NCBI GenBank assembly: GCA_964583095.1
Contig: CAZOVB010000087.1
Coordinates: 1 to 15,743, forward strand
DNA from: CAZOVB01 sp964583095
Lineage (GTDB): Bacteria > Planctomycetota > Phycisphaerae > SM23-33
Length of the DNA stretch: 15,743 nt
Direction: 5' to 3'
Position 1 is the stretch's first letter. Every line of letters starts with the position of its first letter. Shown here piece by piece: positions 1 to 7,811 of the stretch. Both the position numbers and the translations under genes were made by a program. Below the pieces are notes generated by a model. It was not told where the DNA came from, did no database searches, and worked only from the letters and a program-made list of their open reading frames with translations.

Positions 1-13
1 CGTATTTTGTCAT
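1..13 (-). CDS. start of a further downstream gene (partial, runs off left edge)
   Basis: The stop codon of the glycosyltransferase-methyltransferase gene is embedded in ATGA on the minus strand. The ATG at 13-11 opens a frame reading M-T-K-Y before the window ends. ATGA overlaps also occur at other junctions of this gene string, so a translationally coupled next gene is plausible. Only four codons are visible, so nothing can be said about function, and the call rests on junction geometry alone. Confidence 0.35.
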
Positions 14-1332
14 GCCGTCTCCCCGCTCTGAGCGGATGCGGGTTTTGCAGCGCCGGCTGAGTCGGCCATCATCGCCCACACTGAATGGCCTGCCATGACG
101 ATACTCGCTTGTTTGAATTCAGCGAGTTCGTCGACGGCACGGCAGACGCCCGGAAACCGCTTTGAGTCGTAGTCGTGGCCGATCAACAGTCCACCGGGTC
201 GAATCTTTGGCCACCAGGCATTGATGTCGGCTTTGACGGCTTCGTAGCTGTGTTCGGCGTCGATGAAGACGAAGTCGAGTTCGCCGTCTTCGAAGCAGCG
301 GGCGGCTTTCAAAGATGGCAGTCGGATCGGGTGCCAGCGGCTGGCGTTGACGGCGAGGTGGCGTAGCGCGATCGGCAGGCCCCAGTAGAGCGTTTTGGTG
401 TCGCCGAGTTGCTGGACGTGGTCGGGACGGGACTGCTCAGCGTCTGCTGGATACTGCGCCCACGGATCGACTCCGTAGAGTTGAAGGTCGGGGATGAGCG
501 AGAGCAGGTTGGCAGCGGTGACTCCGTGAAATACACCGACCTCGACTCCTGTTTGCATCGGACCGTCGGCCGAACGAAGCAGTTCAAAGACGACCTGGGC
601 GTGTTTTCCAACCGCAATCGGCTGGGCTGGATTCTTGCCTCGCTGCCACCAAATTTTGGGCAGGTGTCGCTTGGTGCCGCCGACGAAGTGGTAGACGTAC
701 GTCTGCATCGAGCGGTGTTCGCAGAGATGCGGGTTGTGGTGAAGTAACGTGTTGAACTCGCCGGGCAGGTACTGGATCCGCTCCTGGCACTGGTCCCACA
801 GGTGATTGATCACGATCGTCTCGTCGCAGCCGAATCGCTTGTCGAACTTGGCACTCGGGCCTTTGGCGGCGATTTGGTCGAAGAAGTCCGCGAATGTTTC
901 CGTGTGATAGAGATAGAAGCCGCCGTTCGGGTGCGCCCACGGCGGCGCTGACTTCGTGCCGAGGCGTCGAGCCCAGATCCCATGGGCGCGGTGAGCCCAC
1001 GATGTTTTCCCCAGGTTGCGGAAGATTCCTTGGCGACCGGCAATCATTCCCATCTGCTCCTTGCAGACGAGTTCGAACGGCGAGGGACAATCGTCGCGGA
1101 TGAGCATGTCGGTATCGAGCTGCAGGAGCTGACAGTGGCCGACGGTGTCGATCACGTGCCGGCAAACCATCAGCTTTTGCCAAAAGGGATGGCACTTGTG
1201 AAGTGGTTCGCGGATCCACAGCAACTCCCCATTCCACCGCTCGGCTGCTGCCTCAAAGGAATCGACGGTCTTCTTATGGGCCAGGCGTGGCGGAAGATCC
1301 AATGCCGCGATGACCCGCTTTGTGTCTGACAT
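10..1332 (-). CDS. GT8-like glycosyltransferase fused to a class I SAM-dependent methyltransferase
   Basis: A 440-residue protein with two enzyme domains. Residues about 5-225 look like a GT-A fold glycosyltransferase of the GT8 type. They carry a metal-binding DxD (LQLDTDMLI, D73 and D75), an acceptor-side NGGFYLY segment (136-142), DETIVINHL (170-178), LPGEFN (189-194), and a closing HFVGGTK (215-221) matching the HxxGxxK signature of GT8 enzymes. Residues about 240-425 look like a Methyltransf_24-type methyltransferase: EVGVFHG (264-270) as the SAM-binding glycine motif, YGVDP (286-290), FIDAEHSYEAV (356-366) and IGHDY (384-388). The expected reactions are transfer of a sugar from a nucleotide sugar, then O-methylation of the product. 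Neither donor nor acceptor can be read from sequence. The ATG at 1332 follows GGAGG by about 8 nt and lies 12 nt after the previous stop. No signal peptide is seen, so the protein is presumably cytoplasmic. The domain calls are firm as families; the role is inferred. Confidence 0.8.
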   Translation of the reverse strand: MSDTKRVIAALDLPPRLAHKKTVDSFEAAAERWNGELLWIREPLHKCHPFWQKLMVCRHVIDTVGHCQLLQLDTDMLIRDDCPSPFELVCKEQMGMIAGRQGIFRNLGKTSWAHRAHGIWARRLGTKSAPPWAHPNGGFYLYHTETFADFFDQIAAKGPSAKFDKRFGCDETIVINHLWDQCQERIQYLPGEFNTLLHHNPHLCEHRSMQTYVYHFVGGTKRHLPKIWWQRGKNPAQPIAVGKHAQVVFELLRSADGPMQTGVEVGVFHGVTAANLLSLIPDLQLYGVDPWAQYPADAEQSRPDHVQQLGDTKTLYWGLPIALRHLAVNASRWHPIRLPSLKAARCFEDGELDFVFIDAEHSYEAVKADINAWWPKIRPGGLLIGHDYDSKRFPGVCRAVDELAEFKQASIVMAGHSVWAMMADSAGAAKPASAQSGETA

Positions 1333-1344
1333 CCTTGTTTCCTC

Positions 1345-3381
1345 CTATCCGTGGCGTTTCAGGTTTGGATCCACGTGCGCGATCGCGGACTCGATTTCTT
1401 CTTCTGTTGGTTCGATGCCGAGGAACTCGATCAGGTTGTTGATCACTTCCTCGGGGTACGTGGTCAGTTCGCTGAAGTCGATGTGGAACACGGGGACTTC
1501 GGGGTGCGATGCGATGAAGGCGTCGCGGTGCTCGAGGAGGCTGCGTTGCAAACGTTCGCAATCTTCGTCGGTCGCGGCGAACCATTGGCCGCGATGCTTT
1601 TCAGATCGTGACTTCAGGCTGCGGATCGACGCTTCGATGTCGCGATCAACGGAAATGATTCGCAGCGAATCGCCGAGGGCTTCGTGCAATTGTTTAACGA
1701 AGCGACAGAGGTGCGGGTACTTGCCGGCGGCGACGGTTTGGTCGCGGTTCGCTTCGGCTTTGCGTTGGACGATCCAGGATTTCAGTTTTTGCACGAGTTG
1801 GTGATCGGGCCAAACCGGATCGATCGCCGGGAATCGCATCGCTCTTTCGCAGAGCTGGGCCAGGCCGACTGCTTCCCCTCCGCCGGTTGCTTCGTAGCCG
1901 GAAAGTTGATTGCCCAAGTGGACGCCGAGATGGTGCATGACCATCGCGACGCAGGATGTGCCGGATCGGTGCGGGCCGAGTACGGCGAAGAAGGGTGAAT
2001 CGCTGTGATCAGCGTTCTTGGCGTCGTTGAAGAAGCGGGTGTGTTCCCACTTGCGTCCGCAAATGTTCGACTTGGTGGGAAGCTGGCCGACCATCCAGCG
2101 ATCGGGCGTGTAGACGGCAATCGATTCTTTGTCGATGTTCTTGCCTTGCACGAGGGCTTGGTAGCGACGCTGGGTTAGCCGGCCGAGGTGGTGATCGATA
2201 TGGTGCCGCTGTTGCCACTCGTTCCAGTGAAGGTGCCGGTAGAGCACTTTCATGTTCTCGCGACCGCGGACCATGAAGGCGTGGGTGCGATTGACGTTGT
2301 ATGGTCGGTAGACGTGTTCGCTGACACGTTGGGGCGGATGTTTGCGGGCGAACAAGTGTTGGCCACCGAGGTAAGCGAGCCCCCAGTCGGCCGGCAACTC
2401 GTCAGCGTATTGCTGCAATCGCTCGGCGAAGTCTTCGACGAACCCAGCGTCGTCCTCAAAGACCACGTACGAGTCGATGCCTTCAATGAGGCACTTTTCT
2501 AGGATGAGGCAGTGCGAGCGGTAACAACCCCATGCGCCGTTGCCGGCTTTCCATTGAGGCGGTGTCGCGCAGCGGCGGCCGTCGATCGCGGCGAAGCGTT
2601 CGGGTTGCGGGAACGGCCACGGATCAGGGAGTTGTTGCAACCACTCTTTGAGTCGATCTTCTCGGCGATCGAGGTTGATGAGGAAGCATCGTTCGACGAT
2701 GCTGCGGTCACGCGTGATCATCGTCGTCTGGCTCGGGTGCGCCATCGGGGAACTTTTTCTGGAACCGTCGAATGGCAGTGGTGACGAGTGACTTGGCGAT
2801 GATGCGGGTGAATCTTCCATGGGGAGGCCTCGTGCTTCGGCTTTTTCAAGTAAACAATCCGTGGCCGGCTGCGGATCGCCTTGGGCTCGCTCGATGGCCT
2901 GTCGGACCCAGCGGGCGACCACCGGACGCACCGGCAGGACCGTCGCGATCGGGCCCGCCTGGTTGACCAAATGGTCAACAATGTCGTCGAAGCGCCGCGT
3001 GCATCCGTCGACGCCCCAGTAATTCATCTGTGCTGCGTAGGCGGTGCAGTCGCAATCGCCGACCTTGGCCAAAGCGACCGCACGGATCGCCGCAGCCCAC
3101 GTCGGGATGATCTGCGCCAGGTGCGCGCCAGGGCCCTTGGTACTTAGGGGCGGCGGCGGCGCGGCGGTTGCGCGGTGGCGCTGCTGCAGCTGTCGAGCTT
3201 GGTCAACCTTACCAAGCTTTCGCAGAGCGTGTGCTGCGATATCGACGGTGACCTTGTTTTCGGCCTGCGGCGGCGTCGCTCGTTGGCACGCGTCGCAAGC
3301 GCGGACGTCAAACACGATAGGCTCGCCCGCCAGGCCCGAAGCAATCTCGCATCGGCTGTCTTGGTAGTGCGGGCAGCTCAT
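1345..3381 (-). CDS. three-part protein: phage Cys module + GT25-like glycosyltransferase + sulfotransferase
   Basis: A 678-residue protein when started at the ATG at 3381, which overlaps the upstream stop as ATGA with GGAGG 10 nt before it; a longer reading needs a TTG start. Part 1 (1-190) has Cys pairs C3/C11 and C29/C32, then DCDC (C110, C112) with MNYWGVDGC (119-127). This arrangement recalls small modules attached to phage-encoded sugar enzymes. A Ser/Pro linker covers about 190-225. Part 2 (about 230-440) resembles GT25 LPS-type glycosyltransferases: CFLINLDRREDRL (232-244), RFAAIDGR (262-269), GCYRSHCLILEKC (285-297) and the acidic FEDDAGF (308-314). Part 3 (460-678) is a sulfotransferase: VLGPHRSGTS (467-476) is the PAPS 5'-phosphosulfate loop, SVDRDIEASIRSL (577-589) the likely 3'-phosphate site, and DFSELTTYPEEV...LIEFLGI (635-656) the usual C-terminal pattern. 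It probably adds a sugar and sulfates a glycan. Donor and acceptor are unknown. Confidence 0.78.
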   Translation of the reverse strand: MSCPHYQDSRCEIASGLAGEPIVFDVRACDACQRATPPQAENKVTVDIAAHALRKLGKVDQARQLQQRHRATAAPPPPLSTKGPGAHLAQIIPTWAAAIRAVALAKVGDCDCTAYAAQMNYWGVDGCTRRFDDIVDHLVNQAGPIATVLPVRPVVARWVRQAIERAQGDPQPATDCLLEKAEARGLPMEDSPASSPSHSSPLPFDGSRKSSPMAHPSQTTMITRDRSIVERCFLINLDRREDRLKEWLQQLPDPWPFPQPERFAAIDGRRCATPPQWKAGNGAWGCYRSHCLILEKCLIEGIDSYVVFEDDAGFVEDFAERLQQYADELPADWGLAYLGGQHLFARKHPPQRVSEHVYRPYNVNRTHAFMVRGRENMKVLYRHLHWNEWQQRHHIDHHLGRLTQRRYQALVQGKNIDKESIAVYTPDRWMVGQLPTKSNICGRKWEHTRFFNDAKNADHSDSPFFAVLGPHRSGTSCVAMVMHHLGVHLGNQLSGYEATGGGEAVGLAQLCERAMRFPAIDPVWPDHQLVQKLKSWIVQRKAEANRDQTVAAGKYPHLCRFVKQLHEALGDSLRIISVDRDIEASIRSLKSRSEKHRGQWFAATDEDCERLQRSLLEHRDAFIASHPEVPVFHIDFSELTTYPEEVINNLIEFLGIEPTEEEIESAIAHVDPNLKRHG

Positions 3382-5252
3382 ACGGGAGCATCCTCCGGTC
3401 GGCAACCTACTTCCACGGTTTCTCCTTCGAACGTCGGCTGCTCATCCGGTGACGGCTGTATCAGGCAGCCTTCGGGGCAATTGTCGGTCAGCACTTCCCA
3501 TTCGAGCCCAAACCCGTTGTCGACTCCGACGTAGACGCCGTCACCAAGGCTCCCGCAGCCGCCGGACGTGCTGCCTTCGGACGTCGACCCCGGCGACGAA
3601 CTGGACCCGCTGGGTGTCGATGACCCGCTTGACGATGACGGCGACGAACTGCTGGAAGGGCTGGAGGACGACGAGGTGCTGGAACTGCTGCTGCTAGAGG
3701 AACTTGACGACGACGAACTGGAACTGCTGCTGGAGGAACTTGGCGACGACGACGACGACGAACTGGAACTGCTGCTGGGCAGTTCGCACAACGCCACCTT
3801 GTCGATTAACGCGCGGCAATTGACACGCTTGCATTGGGCTCGCAGGGCAAAGCCGTCTTCCTTCAGGTACGGTTCACAATCGTCGTTGTAGACGGGGAAT
3901 ACCGGAATCGTGCCATCGGTCGCCTGCGCGTAGGCCAGGTCGGCATTACCGGTGATTCGCAGCGGTCGCGCATACCCGACTCCCAGGGTCTGCGTAATGG
4001 GGTCGTACGCGGGCACGTCGTCCGTCAGCTCGACCGCAATGCCGTCTTGCGGGTGCACGTACAGGCCGCGTCGCTGGCTGAGGTTTACGCGTGGAAAAAA
4101 ATTGGTCGGCATGCCGCGAAGGTGCGTGGAAATGCCATATCCCCGCACGGGAGCAAAAGCGATGTAATCCTCCAGCCCCGTGAGCGTCCAGTCGACGACC
4201 CCCGAAAATGAAAAATCAGGCACGTCTATGGCCCAAGCGTCTAGGTCATCGCTGAGGATCGAAACCAAGTCGTCTAGCGCCGAGTCGTTTGCGGCGTCCA
4301 GCGTGTCCCAGTGCGTCGACTGCACGACCACCATTTCTTCGCTGTCGTGCGAGCCCGTGCTGGTGCGGGTGTTTACGCCGCAATTGGGGTAGTGTTCGTG
4401 GAGGATGCGAAATTGCATCTGCAGGCGGCCGAAGGGATGCCGCTTGGGGACGCCACCGATGTCGATCTGGTCTTCCGCGGCAGTGAGTTGCGTGTTGAAT
4501 TTCTCAATGGGCCGCGGTTCCGGGACGTTGATTTCGTTGGGCGCAATGACACGGAACGTCGCGCCGTCGTACACAACGCGTCGCCCGACGCCTAATGCCG
4601 CGGCATCAACCAAATGCAGCAACCCCGCGCCGTGATCCTCAAAGACCGTCTTGGCGTCGGGTATCGCGTACCATGGATTGATGCCACCTGGATCTTCGAT
4701 ATACGTGGTGCCCGAACCAAAGGCTGAATTCAGGTGTACGGCAAATGCCTCGCTCCAGAACCATTCTTTGGATGCCAGTGTGATACCAGGACGCGCAAGG
4801 GTGCGCCAAAAATACCGATAATCCACCACGGGTACGATGTACAGCGATTCGCCGTCATGGTCGATCAGCAGCGGAGCCAACGGCACGACCGGCCACGTAA
4901 AAGCAGTCCCGCCTTCTTCGTATCGCAGCGGTATCGTGTCCGTAGCAAACGCATTGCCAAACGGATTGTCGCTCCAGTAATTGGCGTCCATCAGCAGCAT
5001 CCCGCGCGCGTAGCGGGCTGCGCCGGTCGGCACGATGAACTCGTTCAGTCGCGGAGCGGGCAACATCGGGTACGGGGACGCCAGGATCGAATCATCGACA
5101 CCGGCGTGCAGGGAATGCGACAGCGGCGAGCCTTCGGGCTCCTGCGACAACGGCCACCGCGACGCCGGCCAGGCGCGATCCAGCTTCGCCTGGACCTCCC
5201 CGGTGTGGTCCAGCAGGACAGGCACGTCGTCAAGGAAGATGCCATCCGCCAT
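3378..5252 (-). CDS. probable tail-tip or baseplate protein with long poly-Ser linker
   Basis: A 624-residue protein. The ATG at 5252 overlaps the upstream stop as TGATG; a GTG one codon earlier is an alternative. Residues 1 to about 480 form a globular, aromatic-rich region (for example WFWSEAF, NPFGNAF) without a motif I can assign to a named family. The position after tape measure and tail genes suggests a tail-tip, hub or fibre-like virion protein. Residues about 493-565 are almost pure Ser with scattered Pro, Gly and Thr, a flexible spacer. The last 60 residues hold C-x(n)-W and two-Cys patterns (GGCGSLG, LEWEVLTDNCPEGC, VEVGC). This is reminiscent of small C-terminal modules after Ser-rich linkers in planctomycete proteins. 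The Ser codons are mixed (AGC, AGT, TCC, TCG, TCA, TCT), so the tract seems kept at protein level. Tail assignment is contextual; the exact role is unknown. Confidence 0.6.
   Translation of the reverse strand: MADGIFLDDVPVLLDHTGEVQAKLDRAWPASRWPLSQEPEGSPLSHSLHAGVDDSILASPYPMLPAPRLNEFIVPTGAARYARGMLLMDANYWSDNPFGNAFATDTIPLRYEEGGTAFTWPVVPLAPLLIDHDGESLYIVPVVDYRYFWRTLARPGITLASKEWFWSEAFAVHLNSAFGSGTTYIEDPGGINPWYAIPDAKTVFEDHGAGLLHLVDAAALGVGRRVVYDGATFRVIAPNEINVPEPRPIEKFNTQLTAAEDQIDIGGVPKRHPFGRLQMQFRILHEHYPNCGVNTRTSTGSHDSEEMVVVQSTHWDTLDAANDSALDDLVSILSDDLDAWAIDVPDFSFSGVVDWTLTGLEDYIAFAPVRGYGISTHLRGMPTNFFPRVNLSQRRGLYVHPQDGIAVELTDDVPAYDPITQTLGVGYARPLRITGNADLAYAQATDGTIPVFPVYNDDCEPYLKEDGFALRAQCKRVNCRALIDKVALCELPSSSSSSSSSSSPSSSSSSSSSSSSSSSSSSSSSTSSSSSPSSSSSPSSSSGSSTPSGSSSSPGSTSEGSTSGGCGSLGDGVYVGVDNGFGLEWEVLTDNCPEGCLIQPSPDEQPTFEGETVEVGCRPEDAPV
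3681..3779. repeat. imperfect tandem repeat encoding the poly-Ser linker
   Basis: On the plus strand a unit beginning ggaactgctgctg recurs at 3681, 3720 and 3765. The first two units are 39 and 45 bp and differ mainly in the number of cga triplets (minus-strand TCG). The repeat encodes the densest Ser run of the tail protein. Length variation by replication slippage is the likely origin. Confidence 0.75.
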
Positions 5253-5836
5253 CACGCAAGATCCCAGTCAAACACTGTCTTAAATCGCATTTCCATGGCC
5301 GCGCACATCGCTTCGCCAACGCGAACGTCGTGGGGGGCGTCGGAACTGACCGCAGAAAGCTGGTCGCGCAGCAGTAGTTGGTTGTCCAACTCGGGCTCCC
5401 AGTCGGCAGCGTACAAAAGCGCCCGCAGCACCGATTCCTTGAAGTACAGCAGGCTGGGCCGCTCGTTGCCGCGAAAGGCCGGCGTGCCCTCCGTGTTGCC
5501 GACCACACGCCGCCACTTCTTGCGCGGCTGATCGCCCTGGACCGCAACAATCGGCGTGATGACTACCGATGCGTCATCAACCAATTGGTCGACCCCCGCA
5601 GCTTCAAAGAACTCGTGCGGGAACTGGCTTGGGCCGAGGCTGACAGTGACGCAGTACAGGCCGGTGGGCATCGACAGCGGAATCGGCTGTTCGGCAAGAA
5701 AGCAGTTGTCGGGCGTCAATTCGTCGATTTGATCGACCAGCCGATCGGCGATCTGCTCCAGGATATCGCCCTGTTTAGCGCGGCTGCGAATCTTTGCACC
5801 CGCATTGCCGGTGCTTGTCGATGATCCGGACGACAC
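5252..5836 (-). CDS. unknown virion-associated protein, possibly tail completion/terminator-like
   Basis: A 194-residue protein. The GTG at 5836 is chosen because AAGGAGG sits 6 nt upstream (5843-5849); a longer reading from a TTG would put this ribosome binding site inside the gene. Residues 1-20 are Ser/Thr/Gly-rich. Then come an amphipathic helix (ILEQIADRLVDQIDEL) and alternating strand-like stretches (YCVTVSLGP, VVITPIVAV), followed by a helical C-terminus ending FKTVFDWDLA. The helix-then-strands arrangement is loosely like tail terminator or tail completion proteins, but I see no diagnostic motif, and the position after the tape measure would be unusual for one. It lies between two tail-tip candidates and its stop is shared with the next start. 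Function unassigned. Confidence 0.55.
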   Translation of the reverse strand: MSSGSSTSTGNAGAKIRSRAKQGDILEQIADRLVDQIDELTPDNCFLAEQPIPLSMPTGLYCVTVSLGPSQFPHEFFEAAGVDQLVDDASVVITPIVAVQGDQPRKKWRRVVGNTEGTPAFRGNERPSLLYFKESVLRALLYAADWEPELDNQLLLRDQLSAVSSDAPHDVRVGEAMCAAMEMRFKTVFDWDLA

Positions 5837-5849
5837 AAGGCCCCTCCTT
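5834..5849 (-). promoter_or_regulatory. strong Shine-Dalgarno fixing a GTG start
   Basis: On the minus strand AAGGAGG (5849-5843) is followed by a 6-nt spacer and GTG (5836-5834). This decides the start of the 194-residue gene over the upstream TTG. Confidence 0.7.
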
Positions 5850-5873
5850 GCCAAATGGCTTCGGTAGCGGCCG

Positions 5874-5886
5874 TCCGGGTCTCGGT
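5874..5886 (-). promoter_or_regulatory. intergenic motif, copy A
   Basis: The plus-strand 13-mer tccgggtctcggt is identical to copy B at 12868-12880. It lies in the 61-nt gap between the 637-residue tail gene and the 194-residue gene. The core is 39 nt upstream of the downstream start codon. Function unknown; see findings. Confidence 0.4.
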
Positions 5887-5897
5887 GCGGCGGTCAG

Positions 5898-7811
5898 TTA
5901 GGCACGATACTCAATTTTTGAATCACTGAAGAAATCGTCACCCTCAATATAACGCGATGTGTTGCCGCTGCTATCCATTGGGTGCCGGGCCATTCGGTAG
6001 CGTTCTTCCGTCGTCAGTGGCCGCGCCAGTGCGTACACGCACTGCATGGCCACGCGGTACTCCATCGATGCAGCATCCCGCGAAAACTCCGGCGCGTATA
6101 CCTTCAATCGCGTATCCAGCAGCGTCTCGGTGATTCCATTCGGATCCTCGACGGTGTCGGACGGGGTCGGCAGCGTCGGTTCTTTTCCGACCCGGGCCAG
6201 TTCGATGTTCAGGATCCGCCTCGCCAGCCCCGAATGCAACCGCACAATCCGGCATGTGTCATCCGCGGCGTCGGCGGTGGCCAGCGGCATCTGGTACCGG
6301 CCAAGGTCGTGCTCGTACTCCGTCGAAATCTCCATGAACGTGTACGGGAACCCGCCAAATTGTTCGGTGGCATCCACGCGAATCGAGTCATCATCGATTG
6401 CCTCTTCGCTCTGGTAATAACGGTTGTCGCTGTCATAGTCTGGCGCAGGTTTGATCCCGGGCCTTGAAGCGCCGGACGCACTGGACGAGCCGACCGGATA
6501 GTGGGGAATCCCGTGGTACTGGCTGCACGGATGCTGCAAGTAGCACGAAAAGACTCCGGCCAGTGAGGACGCGTCGTACGGGAGCGGGCTGGGCCAGCGG
6601 TTCGGGTCGTAATTCGTTTGGGCGTTGTCCGAGCTGCCAGTGATTTCCAAAGGCGTACCGATGTGCTGCATCCGCAACCGCAGCTGGTCACCGCTGGGGT
6701 CTTCGGCCCACCGGACCCGCACCATCACCTCGATCACCGGTTCCCCGATGACGTCGACGACCGAAGACCCCTCCAGGATCCCGTCAAAGGTCGTGTTCGG
6801 GTCGGTGACGTCTTTTTGCACGCCCGCGAACCGATGCGCGATGACATGACCGGCTGCGCCAAGCAATTGCTGCTTATCGACGCCCGGTGGTCCGGTCAGC
6901 CGCAGTCGCAGTTCACCGATCTGATGCAGTCCGTGTCGGCCGGCCGATTCGGTGTAGCTGCCTGACCATTCTACCGCCGGGGCCGGTGGTGCTTCGTGGC
7001 GGCGGCGGTCCTGGATTTGGTACTTCAAATTGAGGTCGGAAGGGTCGCTGGTGAACTGCATCTGCACGCGCTGGTATCCTTCCAGCAGCGGCGGCGTGAC
7101 CAGGTACCGTTGCAGGTGCGGCAGGACGTTTTTTGACGCCACGCGAAGCGTGCCGCTGATTGTCCGCGTCGTGACCCAGTTTTGGTCCTTCGATTCCGAA
7201 ACACTCCATCGATTGTTCAGGATGCCCGACGTGGCAGCCACCGTGCCAGCCGGTTCGCTTGGCGGATACTGGTCGGTGAAATCGTTGTCGCAAATCCTTC
7301 TCGCAACGACGAATTCCGCAGTCACCCGCAGCGCCTTTCCGCCGTAGACCTGATCGATCGACACGTTTTCGGGTTTCGGACCGTTGTCCGGGTCCACAAA
7401 GTTGACGGCGTTCACCTGCGATCCGCCAGGCGATTCAGGATCCATCGGAATCGTGGCCGATCCGGTCGGGTCGGCCCCGGTGGCGATCAGTAGAATTTTG
7501 TTTGGCCCGGGCAGACCGCTTTGCACGTAATAGTAAAAAGGCTTGCGATTTTCGGACAGCAGCGCGTGCAGCCTTGCTTGCTGCACGACGATGTTGCCGG
7601 CAGAAAGCGTACTCCCGCCGATTTCGACCGTGCATTGATGATCCGCCGTTGCTTCGTCGGAATAATCGTAAACCAGCGTCGTGACACGAATTCGAAACCG
7701 ACTAAATAACGCATCCGTGCCGGAATCGTCGCGCACGATTTTTTGCTGAAAAACCCGCGTTTCGCAGTCACGCAGCTTCACGCCGTTGTAGTAGACCGTC
7801 GTGCCGCTCAT
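5898..7811 (-). CDS. large tail protein (distal tail or hub-like), unassigned family
   Basis: A 637-residue protein. Its ATG overlaps the end of the tape measure gene by 4 nt, so the two are probably translationally coupled. It is rich in predicted strands: short hydrophobic or polar alternations such as VYYNGVKL near residue 6 and RFRIRVTTLVYDY near 38-50. A central part contains TRTISGTLRVASKNVLPHL, LKYQIQDRRR and LRLRLTGPPGVDKQQLL. In tail proteins, segments of the type 'Y-x-I-x-D...APPAP-x-x-W' and 'LTGPPxVDK' look like repeated beta domains of a tail-tip or distal tail protein. Residues about 440-460 form a Ser/Ala/Gly spacer (SSSASGAS), after which an acidic region leads to the C-terminus. 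Position directly after the tape measure supports a distal tail or hub role; this is inference from order. No signal peptide, membrane helix or enzyme motif is visible. Confidence 0.6.
   Translation of the reverse strand: MSGTTVYYNGVKLRDCETRVFQQKIVRDDSGTDALFSRFRIRVTTLVYDYSDEATADHQCTVEIGGSTLSAGNIVVQQARLHALLSENRKPFYYYVQSGLPGPNKILLIATGADPTGSATIPMDPESPGGSQVNAVNFVDPDNGPKPENVSIDQVYGGKALRVTAEFVVARRICDNDFTDQYPPSEPAGTVAATSGILNNRWSVSESKDQNWVTTRTISGTLRVASKNVLPHLQRYLVTPPLLEGYQRVQMQFTSDPSDLNLKYQIQDRRRHEAPPAPAVEWSGSYTESAGRHGLHQIGELRLRLTGPPGVDKQQLLGAAGHVIAHRFAGVQKDVTDPNTTFDGILEGSSVVDVIGEPVIEVMVRVRWAEDPSGDQLRLRMQHIGTPLEITGSSDNAQTNYDPNRWPSPLPYDASSLAGVFSCYLQHPCSQYHGIPHYPVGSSSASGASRPGIKPAPDYDSDNRYYQSEEAIDDDSIRVDATEQFGGFPYTFMEISTEYEHDLGRYQMPLATADAADDTCRIVRLHSGLARRILNIELARVGKEPTLPTPSDTVEDPNGITETLLDTRLKVYAPEFSRDAASMEYRVAMQCVYALARPLTTEERYRMARHPMDSSGNTSRYIEGDDFFSDSKIEYRA

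Noticed and set aside
584..1237. Minus-strand ORF overlapping the GT8-methyltransferase gene in another frame
   Set aside because: Arg/Pro-rich out-of-frame product; the other frame contains all the GT8 and methyltransferase motifs.
3381..3405. TTG start extending the glycosyltransferase-sulfotransferase by 8 residues
   Set aside because: The ATG at 3381 overlaps the upstream stop as ATGA and follows GGAGG, matching other junctions in this gene string.
3568..3891. Plus-strand ORF encoding an Asp/Glu/Leu-rich protein
   Set aside because: It is the antisense of the poly-Ser codons (cga, gct, gga triplets) of the tail protein. Low complexity and lack of flanking signals mark it as a shadow.
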